From assembly GCF_045291545.1 (NCBI RefSeq), contig NZ_CP149514.1:2418001-2482000 (forward strand): DNA of 64,000 bases, written 5' to 3'. Source of the stretch: Gallaecimonas sp045291545 (lineage in GTDB: Bacteria; Pseudomonadota; Gammaproteobacteria; Enterobacterales; Gallaecimonadaceae). The notes below the pieces were generated by a model. The model was given only the letters and a program-made list of their open reading frames with translations, did no database searches and was not told the origin of the DNA. Below are positions 1-8,137 of the stretch, one piece after another (position 1 is the stretch's first letter; the number at the start of each line of letters is the position of its first letter). The translations under genes were made by a program, and so were the position numbers.

Positions 1-115
1 CCATGATGCGCGCGTCGGAAGTCACCTTGCCGTCTTTAATGGGCACATTGAGATCTTCACGGATCAATACCCGTTTACCTGCCAGATCCAGGTCGGTCAT
101 CTTGATGACTGCCAT
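1..115 (-). CDS. pgk: Phosphoglycerate kinase, N-terminal 38 residues (runs off the window)
   Basis: The glycolytic enzyme that transfers phosphate from 1,3-bisphosphoglycerate to ADP in the cytoplasm. Only the first 38 residues are present; the gene continues past the left edge. The visible part carries the family's 3-phosphoglycerate-binding segment IREDLNVPIKDGK (about residues 18-30) followed by VTSDARI, as in enterobacterial Pgk. The ATG is preceded by AGGAC at suitable spacing. It lies 30 bases downstream of epd on the same strand, giving the classic tkt-epd-pgk order, so it is probably co-transcribed with epd. Identification is firm for the part seen; integrity of the rest cannot be judged. 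Confidence 0.93.
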   Translation of the reverse strand, partial: MAVIKMTDLDLAGKRVLIREDLNVPIKDGKVTSDARIM

Positions 116-145
116 TATTGTGTCCTCGTCTGTAATTGAAAATGC

Positions 146-1150
146 TTACTGCGCCAGCCAGTGCCGGCTGGTATCAACCAGCCGATTGGCAAAGCCCCAT
201 TCGTTGTCAAACCACAGCAGCAATTTGGCCAGGCTGCCATCGGTTACCCGGGTTTGGGTGCCGTCGATGATCACCGAATGGGCATTGTGATTGTGATCCA
301 CCGACACCAGTGGGGCGGTGGTGTACTGCATAATGCCGGCAAAACGGCTGCTGGCTGCTGCTGCCAATAACTGATTGATGGCCTCAGCGGTGGTGTTACT
401 GGCCAGTTCCAGGCTCAAATCCAGCGCCGACACATTGATGGTCGGTACGCGGATAGATATGGCCTCAAAGCGGTTTTGAAATTTTGGCAATACCCGGCCA
501 ACACCTTTGCCCAGCTGGGTATCCACCGGCACCATCGACTGGCTCATGGAGCGGGCCAGACGCAGGTTCGGCTGATAGCTGTCCAGTACCTGCTGGTCAT
601 TCATGGCAGCATGGATGGAGGTGATCAAACCCCGGCGCACCCCAAAGGCAGCGTCCAGCTCCGCCACCACCGGTACTAGACAGTTGGTCGTGCAGGAGGC
701 ATTGGACACCACTTTCATGCTGTGACTGAGGCGCTGGTGGTTGATGCCGTAGACAATGACATCATCAACACCGTCATCCGCCGGATTGGCGATCAATACC
801 TTGGCGGCACCGGCCCGCAGGTAAGCTTCCGCCTGCAAGCGGCTACGCACCACACCGGTACAGTCAATCACCAAATCGATCCCCGCCAATGGCAACTGCG
901 CCGGATCCGGTTCGCTCAGCAAGGTCATGGCATGGCCATCAAGCCACATCTGCTGCCCTTCTAGACGAATGTCCACGTCCAGGCGACCGTGGGTGGAGTC
1001 ATATTGAAACAGGTGCGCCATGGCCGCTGGCTCGGCAATGTCGTTTATCGCCACTACCGCCAGCTCATGCAGTAATTGCCGTTCATGTAGCGCCCGTAAC
1101 AAGCCTCGGCCGATGCGGCCAAAGCCGTTGATGACAACCTTATAGGTCAT
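146..1150 (-). CDS. epd: D-erythrose-4-phosphate dehydrogenase
   Basis: A GAPDH-family enzyme that oxidises erythrose 4-phosphate to 4-phosphoerythronate with NAD+, the first step of DXP-dependent pyridoxal phosphate synthesis. The 334-residue protein has the N-terminal NAD-binding loop NGFGRIGR (residues 8-15), the catalytic cysteine in SNASCTTNC (Cys153), the active-site His180 in SIHAAMNDQQV, and the C-terminal DNEWGFANR. The SIHAAMNDQQV form is close to the Epd signature and differs from the usual GAPDH sequence. Position between transketolase and pgk supports Epd over a second GAPDH. AAAGGACAG precedes the ATG. A gap or gapC role remains possible but is less likely. Confidence 0.9.
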   Translation of the reverse strand: MTYKVVINGFGRIGRGLLRALHERQLLHELAVVAINDIAEPAAMAHLFQYDSTHGRLDVDIRLEGQQMWLDGHAMTLLSEPDPAQLPLAGIDLVIDCTGVVRSRLQAEAYLRAGAAKVLIANPADDGVDDVIVYGINHQRLSHSMKVVSNASCTTNCLVPVVAELDAAFGVRRGLITSIHAAMNDQQVLDSYQPNLRLARSMSQSMVPVDTQLGKGVGRVLPKFQNRFEAISIRVPTINVSALDLSLELASNTTAEAINQLLAAAASSRFAGIMQYTTAPLVSVDHNHNAHSVIIDGTQTRVTDGSLAKLLLWFDNEWGFANRLVDTSRHWLAQ

Positions 1151-1168
1151 GTCTGTCCTTTACTCGAA

Positions 1169-1188
1169 GGGCAGGCCGAGGCCTGCCC
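1169..1188 (-). other. Intercistronic hairpin between tkt and epd
   Basis: GGGCAGGC and GCCTGCCC form a perfect 8-bp GC-rich stem around a CGAG loop, between the tkt stop and the epd start. On the minus strand it is followed by TTCG, not a U-run, so it is more likely an mRNA-stability or partial attenuation element than a full terminator. It could let tkt and epd-pgk be expressed at different levels. Confidence 0.5.
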
Positions 1189-1195
1189 TGGCAAC

Positions 1196-3187
1196 TCAAA
1201 GTGCCTCGGCTACCGCCACTACGTTATCCACAGTAAAGCCGAAGTGCTTGAACAGGTCAGCCGCCGGAGCAGATTCACCGAAGCTGTGCATGCCGACCAC
1301 GGCGCCGTTGAGGCCAACGTACTTATACCAGTAGTCCGCGATCAGCGCTTCTACCGCCACCCGCTTGGTGACAGCGCCAGGCAGCACGGCTTCTTTATAT
1401 TCTGCACTTTGGGCGTCGAACACGTCCGTTGACGGCATGGACACGACACGTACCGCGCGGCCTTTTTCAGTCAGCACCTTGGCTGCATTGAGCGCCAGTT
1501 CGACTTCCGAACCGGTGGCAATGAAAATCAGCTCCGGTGTGTCCTGACAGTCGGCAATGACGTAGCCGCCCTTACGCACATCCGCCAGCTGCTGAGCGTT
1601 ACGCGCCAAACACGGCAGGCCCTGACGGCTGAATACCAGTGCGGTGGGGCCATCTTGACGCTCCAGCGCGTGCTGCCAGGCCACGGCGCTTTCAACAGTG
1701 TCGGCCGGGCGCCACGTGCTCATGTTGGGGGTCATACGCAGGCTGGCCACCTGCTCAACCGGCTGGTGAGTCGGACCGTCTTCACCCAGGCCAATAGAGT
1801 CATGGGTATAGACGAAGATGCTACGCTGCTTCATCAGCGCCGCCATGCGCACGGCATTACGGGCATATTCCATGAACATCAGGAAAGTTGCACCGTAGGG
1901 AATAAAACCACCGTGCAGGGCAATGCCGTTCATGATGGCGCTCATACCGAACTCGCGCACGCCGTACCAGATGTAGTTACCGGAGGCATCATCAATGGTC
2001 AGCGGCTGAGAGCCGGACCACAACGTCAGGTTGGAGCCAGCCAGGTCAGCACTGCCGCCCATCAGTTCCGGCAGCTCTTTGGCAAAGGCTTCAATGGCGT
2101 TTTGTGAGGCCTTACGGGTGGCAATTTTTTCGCCTTTTTGCTGGCACTGCTCAATGTACTGCTGCGCTTTGGCAGCAAAGTCTGCCGGCAGGTCGCCGCG
2201 CTGGCGACGTTGGAATTCAGCAGCCAGTTCCGGGTGCGCTGCCTGGTAAGCGGCAAAGCGTGCATCCCAGTCACTTTCTTGTTGCTGGCCTCGGGCTTTA
2301 GCATCCCAGCCGGCGTAGATGTCGTCCGGTACCTCAAATGGCCCGTATGGCCAGCCCAGAAACTCACGGGCGGCCTTGATTTCATCTTCGCCCAGCGGGG
2401 CGCCATGGCAGTCGTGGCTGCCAGCCTTGTTGGGGCTACCGAAACCAATAATGGTTTTGGTGATGATCATGGTCGGACGGCTGAGGTCAGCACGCGCCTG
2501 TTCTACCGCAGCTTTAATCGCCTCAGCATTGTGGCCGTCAACATCCCGTATAACCTGCCAGCCGTAGGCTTCAAAACGCTGGGCAGTGTCGTCGGTGAAC
2601 CAGCCTTCCACTTCCCCGTCAATGGAGATGCCATTGTCGTCATAAAACGCAATCAACTTGCCCAGCCCCAGGGTTCCTGCCAGCGAGCAGGCTTCGTGGG
2701 AAATGCCTTCCATCAGGCAGCCGTCACCGAGGAACACATAGGTAAAGTGGTCAACAATGTCATGCCCCGGGCGGTTGAACTGCGCCGCCAGGCTCTTTTC
2801 TGCAATCGCCATACCCACGGCATTGGTGATGCCCTGCCCCAGCGGCCCGGTGGTGGTTTCTATGCCCGGTGCATAACCGTACTCCGGGTGCCCCGGGGTT
2901 TTGCTGTGCAACTGTCGGAATTGTTTGAGATCGTCGATGCTCAGGGCATAGCCACTGAGGTGCAACAGCGAATAAATCAGCATCGAGCCATGACCATTGG
3001 ACAGCACGAAGCGGTCACGGTCCGCCCAGTTTGGGTTCTGCGGATTGTGTTTGAGAAAATCATTCCACAGCACTTCGGCAATATCCGCCATACCCATGGG
3101 GGCACCGGGGTGGCCGGAGTTGGCTTTCTGGACTGCATCCATGGACAGGGCGCGAATGGCATTGGCAAGCTGGCGACGGGACGGCAT
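1196..3187 (-). CDS. tkt: Transketolase
   Basis: Thiamine-diphosphate enzyme of the non-oxidative pentose phosphate pathway; it moves two-carbon units between ketoses and aldoses. The 663 residues equal the usual proteobacterial length. Visible motifs are SGHPGAPMG (His26, active site), TTTGPLGQG (about 111-119) and the ThDP/metal motif beginning GDG at 154 and ending in DDNG. The start was placed at MPSRRQLANA because AGGAG lies 6 bases upstream; a longer reading is open for about 100 bases but has no conserved sequence. It heads the tkt-epd-pgk run and also makes the erythrose 4-phosphate used by Epd. It is divergent from metK. Confidence 0.95.
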   Translation of the reverse strand: MPSRRQLANAIRALSMDAVQKANSGHPGAPMGMADIAEVLWNDFLKHNPQNPNWADRDRFVLSNGHGSMLIYSLLHLSGYALSIDDLKQFRQLHSKTPGHPEYGYAPGIETTTGPLGQGITNAVGMAIAEKSLAAQFNRPGHDIVDHFTYVFLGDGCLMEGISHEACSLAGTLGLGKLIAFYDDNGISIDGEVEGWFTDDTAQRFEAYGWQVIRDVDGHNAEAIKAAVEQARADLSRPTMIITKTIIGFGSPNKAGSHDCHGAPLGEDEIKAAREFLGWPYGPFEVPDDIYAGWDAKARGQQQESDWDARFAAYQAAHPELAAEFQRRQRGDLPADFAAKAQQYIEQCQQKGEKIATRKASQNAIEAFAKELPELMGGSADLAGSNLTLWSGSQPLTIDDASGNYIWYGVREFGMSAIMNGIALHGGFIPYGATFLMFMEYARNAVRMAALMKQRSIFVYTHDSIGLGEDGPTHQPVEQVASLRMTPNMSTWRPADTVESAVAWQHALERQDGPTALVFSRQGLPCLARNAQQLADVRKGGYVIADCQDTPELIFIATGSEVELALNAAKVLTEKGRAVRVVSMPSTDVFDAQSAEYKEAVLPGAVTKRVAVEALIADYWYKYVGLNGAVVGMHSFGESAPAADLFKHFGFTVDNVVAVAEAL

Positions 3188-3332
3188 CAACATCTCCTGG
3201 GGGTTAGGCTCAGGGCAAAAAATTGGCCTTATTTTCGCCCAGAACCGCCCCGGGGGGCAAATCACTGCGGCTTTAAAGTAGCGCAGCAATAGTCTTTAAT
3301 GGGGGCCATCACAGGCCGGAGATTTTTTGCAC

Positions 3333-3364
3333 AGAAGTACTGGCGTCTGGACGTCTATCTGTGT
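3333..3364 (+). promoter_or_regulatory. Tandem MetJ (met box) operator upstream of metK
   Basis: Four contiguous 8-mers can be read as agaagtac-tggcgtct-ggacgtct-atctgtgt. Against the met-box consensus AGACGTCT they match at about 5, 6, 7 and 4 positions. The two central boxes, abutting at 8-bp spacing, are the strong ones. MetJ with S-adenosylmethionine binds such tandem boxes cooperatively. The array ends 85 bases upstream of the metK ATG, so SAM-dependent repression of metK is the natural reading. MetJ itself is not encoded in this window. Confidence 0.75.
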
Positions 3365-3449
3365 AATATCGCCGCCCTATTTTGGGGGCCTGCTGCGCGC
3401 TCATGCACATCAGGCTTTTCTTACCGACATTCAATGAGTTGAGTGGGAA

Positions 3450-4601
3450 ATGAGCAGACGTCTTTTTACTTCCGAGTCCGTATCTGAAGGCCATCCTGAT
3501 AAGATTGCCGACCAAATTTCCGACGCTGTGCTGGACGCCATCCTGGCGCAGGACCCCAAGGCCCGCGTTGCTTGCGAAACCTATGTTAAAACCGGCATGG
3601 TCATCGTTGGTGGTGAAATCACCACCTCAGCCTGGGTTGATATCGAAGATCTGGCTCGTAAAACCGTGCGCGAAATCGGCTACACCAGCTCCGACATGGG
3701 CTTTGACGGCGACAGCTGTGCGGTACTCAATGCCATTGGCAAGCAGTCTCCGGATATCGCCATGGGGGTTGATCGTTCCGATCCCTATGAGCAGGGCGCC
3801 GGCGATCAGGGCCTGATGTTCGGCTATGCCTCCAACGAAACCGACGTGTTGATGCCGGCGCCGATCACCTACGCGCACCGTCTGGTTAAGCGCCAAGCGC
3901 ATGTACGTAAGTCCAAGGAGCTGTCCTGGCTGCGCCCGGATGCCAAATCACAGGTCACCTTCGTCTACGAAGACGGTAAGCCCGTGGCCATTGACGCAGT
4001 AGTACTGTCGACTCAACACAGCCCTGATATCGACCAGCCAACCCTGCGCGAAGCGGTGATGGAACACATCATCAAGCCGGTGCTGCCAGAAGAGTGGCTG
4101 ACCGCCAAGACCAAATATTTCATCAACCCGACTGGTAACTTTGTGATCGGCGGCCCCATGGGTGACTGTGGCCTGACCGGCCGTAAGATCATCGTTGATA
4201 CCTACGGCGGCATGGCCCGTCACGGTGGCGGCGCTTTCTCCGGTAAGGATCCGTCCAAGGTGGACCGCAGTGCTGCCTACGCCGCGCGTTATGTGGCCAA
4301 GAATATCGTTGCCGCCGGCCTGGCTGACCGCTGTGAAATCCAGGTGTCTTACGCCATTGGCGTGGCTGAACCGACCTCCATCTCGGTGGAAACCTTCGGT
4401 ACCGGTAAAATCGACGAAGAGCGCATTGACCAGCTGGTGCGTGAGCACTTCGATCTGCGCCCCTATGGTTTGATTCAGATGCTGGATCTGAACCGGCCCA
4501 TCTACCAACCGACTGCCGCTTACGGCCACTTTGGCCGCGACGAGTTCCCCTGGGAAAAAACAGACAAAGCTGACGTGCTGCGCGAAGCCGCCGGCCTGTA
4601 A
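3450..4601 (+). CDS. metK: S-adenosylmethionine synthetase
   Basis: Cytoplasmic enzyme making S-adenosylmethionine from methionine and ATP. The 383 residues match the E. coli length. Signatures include TSESVSEGHPDK near the N terminus (His15 in the ATP site), GAGDQG at residues 116-121, and the glycine-rich GGGAFSGKDPSKVDRS loop in the C-terminal half. The reading frame is intact and ends just before a strong intrinsic terminator. It is transcribed alone, away from tkt, behind tandem MetJ boxes. Confidence 0.97.
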   Translation: MSRRLFTSESVSEGHPDKIADQISDAVLDAILAQDPKARVACETYVKTGMVIVGGEITTSAWVDIEDLARKTVREIGYTSSDMGFDGDSCAVLNAIGKQSPDIAMGVDRSDPYEQGAGDQGLMFGYASNETDVLMPAPITYAHRLVKRQAHVRKSKELSWLRPDAKSQVTFVYEDGKPVAIDAVVLSTQHSPDIDQPTLREAVMEHIIKPVLPEEWLTAKTKYFINPTGNFVIGGPMGDCGLTGRKIIVDTYGGMARHGGGAFSGKDPSKVDRSAAYAARYVAKNIVAAGLADRCEIQVSYAIGVAEPTSISVETFGTGKIDEERIDQLVREHFDLRPYGLIQMLDLNRPIYQPTAAYGHFGRDEFPWEKTDKADVLREAAGL

Positions 4602-4605
4602 CAAG

Positions 4606-4629
4606 AAAGGCGCCGCAAGGCGCCTTTTT
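4606..4629 (+). terminator. Rho-independent terminator after metK
   Basis: AAAGGCGCC and GGCGCCTTT form a 9-bp perfect stem with a GCAA tetraloop, followed by a T-run, starting five bases after the metK stop. The A-run on the left also allows it to act on the convergent lipoprotein gene that ends at 4644. Confidence 0.9.
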
Positions 4630-4643
4630 CATGACCAACGGGC

Positions 4644-5030
4644 TTACTCGTCGTTAGCGAGGCTGGGATCAGAGCGAAAATGCTGGCGATCCGCCCCCGT
4701 AGCGCTTTCATTACACTCGCCACTTAGCTGCGGCTTTCCTTCAACCCAGTCGCGACTAATGATCATATAGCCTGTGCGGCAATAGCCATTTTCTTTGAGT
4801 AGGGCATCCAGTGCCTGGGTCAGCGGTTTGTCACCCTCATCATCCTGGCGCTGTTGCCGATGCTGGTTATTCGCCATCATTGATGCAGCAGGCCCCGGAT
4901 CGGCCAGCGCAATCACAAAGCGCTTGGAATTATCAGGTGCAATATAGGTGTTGAAATACGTAGCCGGTAATGGCCCGGTGCCGGCACACGCAGCCAACAG
5001 CAAGGGCGAAAACAACAACAGGCGTTTCAT
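4644..5030 (-). CDS. Small predicted lipoprotein, function unknown
   Basis: A 128-residue protein beginning MKRLLLFSPLLLAAC, a short signal peptide with a lipobox (LAAC, Cys15), so it is predicted to be acylated and anchored in the cell envelope. The mature part is polar and contains NSKRFVIAL and a segment with two cysteines (NGYCRTGYMII...SGEC) that could form a disulfide. I do not recognise a catalytic motif or a named family. The start at MKRLLLF was chosen over an upstream Met because it opens the signal peptide and GGAGC precedes it. It is convergent with metK and divergent from the SprT-like gene. Confidence 0.75.
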   Translation of the reverse strand: MKRLLLFSPLLLAACAGTGPLPATYFNTYIAPDNSKRFVIALADPGPAASMMANNQHRQQRQDDEGDKPLTQALDALLKENGYCRTGYMIISRDWVEGKPQLSGECNESATGADRQHFRSDPSLANDE

Positions 5031-5113
5031 GAGCGCTCCAATATGGCAGTGCCATAGAGTTATCATGCTTTATCCAGGCAAGCACCAGACAACGGCATCA
5101 GGAACAGCAAAAC

Positions 5114-5587
5114 GTGATCGATACCGCCATCACTGAACAGGTTGAAAACTGCTTTGAGCAGGCTGAAAGCCAGCTCGCTCGCACCTTTGTACGGCCACAG
5201 GTGCGTTGTGATCTGCGTGGCCGGGCGGCAGGCCAGGCCCGCAGTGACGGCGTATTACGCTTTAACCTGCACTTTTACCGGCAAGATCCAGCACGGTTTT
5301 TGCGCGAGGTGGTTCCCCACGAAGTCGCGCACTGGTTAGTCTGGCAGCTTTATGGCCACAAAGTTCGCCCCCATGGCTACCAATGGCAGGCGTTGATGCG
5401 CCAGCTCTTTGCTCTGCCCCCTAAACGCACGCACGACTTTAGCCTGCGCGAAACCACATATCTTTATCGTTGCCGGTGCCAGACACATCAGCTGAGTGTG
5501 CGGCGCCATAACAAAGTGCAGCGGGGCACCGGCCAGTACTGTTGCCGCCACTGCGGCGCCCCCCTGGCCTTTGCCGGTAACGCCTAA
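5114..5587 (+). CDS. sprT: SprT-like zinc metalloprotease-family protein
   Basis: SprT family proteins share the zincin fold with eukaryotic Spartan; the cellular role of bacterial SprT is poorly defined. The 157 residues contain the zinc-binding and catalytic motif HEVAH (69-73), a third candidate ligand in HGYQW (His87), and a C-terminal zinc ribbon with Cys pairs at YRCRC (118-122) and CCRHCG (143-148). Translation probably starts at GTG, with AGGAAC about ten bases upstream; no ATG fits as well. In E. coli sprT also lies in the metK neighbourhood, which supports the name. The frame is complete. Confidence 0.85.
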   Translation: MIDTAITEQVENCFEQAESQLARTFVRPQVRCDLRGRAAGQARSDGVLRFNLHFYRQDPARFLREVVPHEVAHWLVWQLYGHKVRPHGYQWQALMRQLFALPPKRTHDFSLRETTYLYRCRCQTHQLSVRRHNKVQRGTGQYCCRHCGAPLAFAGNA

Positions 5588-5661
5588 ATCAACCCGGCCA
5601 GTCACCTTTTCTTGTCAAGCAGGGGCAGGTAATGGCATGTTCAATGCGTCATTAACAACAA

Positions 5662-5673
5662 TAATGATCATTA
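5662..5673. promoter_or_regulatory. 12-bp perfect palindrome upstream of asnB
   Basis: TAATGATCATTA is a perfect inverted repeat 31 bases before the asnB ATG, in an AT-rich patch unlike its GC-rich surroundings. It could be a regulator-binding site for asnB, but I cannot assign the protein. It is too short and misses the internal AAT of a full Fur box. Confidence 0.35.
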
Positions 5674-5704
5674 CCATGCGACCTTGACCTGACAGGAAAT
5701 AACC

Positions 5705-7372
5705 ATGTGCTCTATTTTCGGCATTCTTGAACTTAAATCAGATCCCCAGACATTGCGCCAGCAGGCTCTGGAACTGTCCAAAACCCTGCGCCACCGTGGC
5801 CCTGACTGGTCCGGAATTTATGCAGATGACAACGCCATCATCGCGCATGAGCGGCTGGCTATTGTCGATATGAATAATGGCGCCCAGCCGCTGTTCAATG
5901 CCGAACGAAATCATGTCCTGGCGGTTAATGGTGAAATTTACAATCACCGGCAGATTCGCCAACGCTATCAACAGCAATATGCCTTTCAGACCGAGTCTGA
6001 TTGCGAAGTGCTACTGGCGCTATATCAGGATAAGGGGCCAGCCTTTCTTGATGAGCTGAACGGCATCTTCGCCTTTGTACTGTACGACGCAACCGACAAC
6101 AGCTACCTGATTGGCCGTGACCATATGGGCATCATCCCGCTGTATATGGGATGGGATCAGCAGGGCAACTTCTACGTGGCCTCGGAAATGAAGGCGCTGA
6201 CACCGGTCTGTAACCGGGTAGAAAGCTTTCCTCCCGGCCATTACCTCAGTTCAAAAGACGGCCAGTTGACCCGCTACTACCAGCGCAACTGGCAGGATTT
6301 TGCGACAGTCCAAGACAATCGCAGCAGCGTGACCGAGCTGCGCCAGGCACTGGATGCAGCGGTGAAGCGGCAGCTGATGTCAGATGTGCCCTATGGGGTG
6401 CTGCTGTCCGGTGGCCTGGACTCGTCAATCATCTCCGCCTTGGCACAATTACATGCTGCCAGGCGTATCGAAGACGATGAACAAAGCCCGGCCTGGTGGC
6501 CACGCCTGCACTCTTTTGCCGTTGGCCTGGAAGGCTCGCCGGATCTGGCCGCAGCCCAGGCAGTAGCCGAGCACATCGGAACTGTCCATCATGAGTTGCA
6601 CTTCACCGTACAGGAGGGCCTTGATGCACTTCGGGATGTGATTTATCACCTGGAAACTTATGATGTAACCACCATTCGTGCTTCAACACCGATGTACCTG
6701 ATGGCACGGAAAATCAAGGCGATGGGTATCAAGATGGTCCTCTCTGGTGAGGGTTCTGACGAATTATTTGGCGGCTATCTGTATTTTCACAAAGCACCGG
6801 ATGCCCGCGAGTTTCATGATGAAACCGTACGCAAACTCAGCAACCTGCATCTGTTCGACTGCCTGCGCGCCAACAAATCCATGGCCGCCTGGGGCGTGGA
6901 AGCACGGGTGCCTTTTCTGGATAAAGAGTTCATCGATGTGGCCATGCGCCTCAACCCCAGCGACAAAATGTGCGGCCAGGGCAAGATGGAGAAACATATT
7001 CTGCGCGAGGCCTTTGCCGACCTACTGCCCGAGGCCGTGGCCTGGCGGCAGAAAGAGCAGTTTTCCGATGGCGTCGGTTACAGCTGGATAGACAACCTGA
7101 AAGCATTAACCGCTGACAGCATCAGCGACCAACAAATGGCAACAGCCCGTTTCCGTTTTCCCGTGCATACACCGGAAACCAAAGAAGCCTATTATTACCG
7201 GCAGATTTTTGAGGAACATTTTGGCAATCTGGACACCGTGGTGACAACAGTGCCGCACGGTAAGTCGGTAGCCTGTTCCACCCCCGCCGCTCTGGCCTGG
7301 GACGAAGCGTTTCAGCACAATGCTGACCCCTCCGGGCGGGCCGCCAAGGGCGTGCATAACCAAAGTTACTAG
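5705..7372 (+). CDS. asnB: Asparagine synthase B (glutamine-hydrolysing)
   Basis: Makes asparagine from aspartate, ATP and glutamine. The 555 residues match E. coli AsnB (554). After Met1 comes the Ntn-type nucleophile Cys2 (MCSIFGIL) of the class II glutaminase domain, which fills roughly the first 200 residues. The synthetase domain carries the ATP-pyrophosphatase P-loop SGGLDSS at 235-241, then SGEGSDELFGGY. All key residues are present. AGGAA precedes the ATG. The dienelactone-hydrolase gene follows ten bases later with no terminator between them, so the two are probably co-transcribed, though a functional link is not obvious. Confidence 0.95.
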   Translation: MCSIFGILELKSDPQTLRQQALELSKTLRHRGPDWSGIYADDNAIIAHERLAIVDMNNGAQPLFNAERNHVLAVNGEIYNHRQIRQRYQQQYAFQTESDCEVLLALYQDKGPAFLDELNGIFAFVLYDATDNSYLIGRDHMGIIPLYMGWDQQGNFYVASEMKALTPVCNRVESFPPGHYLSSKDGQLTRYYQRNWQDFATVQDNRSSVTELRQALDAAVKRQLMSDVPYGVLLSGGLDSSIISALAQLHAARRIEDDEQSPAWWPRLHSFAVGLEGSPDLAAAQAVAEHIGTVHHELHFTVQEGLDALRDVIYHLETYDVTTIRASTPMYLMARKIKAMGIKMVLSGEGSDELFGGYLYFHKAPDAREFHDETVRKLSNLHLFDCLRANKSMAAWGVEARVPFLDKEFIDVAMRLNPSDKMCGQGKMEKHILREAFADLLPEAVAWRQKEQFSDGVGYSWIDNLKALTADSISDQQMATARFRFPVHTPETKEAYYYRQIFEEHFGNLDTVVTTVPHGKSVACSTPAALAWDEAFQHNADPSGRAAKGVHNQSY

Positions 7373-7382
7373 GGAGACTGAC

Positions 7383-8108
7383 ATGCAGGAGATCGTGGTA
7401 CAGGCCCAGCCTTATGAGCTGGACGGCGAACCCTTTGAGGGGCAGTTGCTTTACGTCAAAGGCGCGCAGCCCAGGCGAGCTCTGCTGATGGCCCCCAACT
7501 TTTTTGGGGTCAGTCAGAGTGCAATTAAGCTGGCCCATGACCTGCTGACCGAGGATACGGTGATCCTGATCCTCGATCCTTATGGCAAAGGGGTTCATCC
7601 GCAGGATGCCGAGCAAGCCATGGCCGCCATGAGCAGCCTGCGTGACGATTACAACAAGTTACGCAAGCGCCTGGAAGGGGGTGTGCAAGCCTTGGCGATG
7701 GTAGCCGAAGAGCTGGGGATCGGTGCCAATAACATGGCAGCCTTTGGCTTTTGCTTTGGTGGTGGCTGTGTACTGGAACTGGCCCGTATGGGCGCCCCTT
7801 TGAAGGCCTTTATTTCCTTCCACGGCTTGCTGGAAACCCCTGAACCGAGCAGCAGTGAAACGCCCAAAGGGCCGGTATTGGTGCTTAACGGCGCCGATGA
7901 CCCGATGGTTTCTATCGACAGCCGCTTGGCTTTTGAGGAAGAAATGGCCCAGGTTGGCGCTGACTGGCAGGTAGTCAACTTCGGCGGCGCCGTGCATTCG
8001 TTCACTGACCCAGAGGCCAACGTGCCAGGGCGTAGCCAATATCATCCGGTGGTGGCCAGACGCGCCTTCGCGATGATGTATGACTTACTGGACGAAGTGT
8101 TCCGCTAA
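7383..8108 (+). CDS. Dienelactone hydrolase family protein
   Basis: An alpha/beta-hydrolase of the dienelactone hydrolase family, 241 residues, predicted cytoplasmic. The family nucleophile is a cysteine, here Cys124 in FGFCFGGG; the rest of the triad fits Asp172/173 in NGADDP and His205 in GGAVHSFT. The start MQEIVVQ is set by AGGGAG about eight bases upstream; reading further 5' would overlap the end of asnB. No other aromatic-degradation genes are nearby, so the substrate is more likely a general lactone or ester than dienelactone itself. It follows asnB at a ten-base gap. Confidence 0.85.
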   Translation: MQEIVVQAQPYELDGEPFEGQLLYVKGAQPRRALLMAPNFFGVSQSAIKLAHDLLTEDTVILILDPYGKGVHPQDAEQAMAAMSSLRDDYNKLRKRLEGGVQALAMVAEELGIGANNMAAFGFCFGGGCVLELARMGAPLKAFISFHGLLETPEPSSSETPKGPVLVLNGADDPMVSIDSRLAFEEEMAQVGADWQVVNFGGAVHSFTDPEANVPGRSQYHPVVARRAFAMMYDLLDEVFR

Positions 8109-8112
8109 GTAA

Positions 8113-8137
8113 AAGCCCGCGCTAAGCGGGCTTTTTT
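8113..8137. terminator. Terminator between the DLH-family gene and aidB
   Basis: AAGCCCGC and GCGGGCTT form a perfect stem with a five-base loop, followed by TTTTTT on the plus strand and flanked on the left by AAAA. It sits between two convergent genes and overlaps the last base of the aidB stop codon, so it probably works in both directions. Confidence 0.85.

Noticed and set aside
3188..3289. N-terminal extension of transketolase by 34 residues
   Set aside because: The extension is unlike any transketolase, while MPSRRQLANA has AGGAG at six bases and gives the usual 663-residue length.
2138..3292. Long open frame of 384 codons antisense to transketolase
   Set aside because: It lies wholly over tkt on the other strand, has no ribosome site or recognisable family, and follows the codon pattern expected from a GC-rich shadow.
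5662..5673. The palindrome before asnB as a Fur box
   Set aside because: It has the outer TAATGA/TCATTA arms but lacks the central AAT and full 19-bp length.
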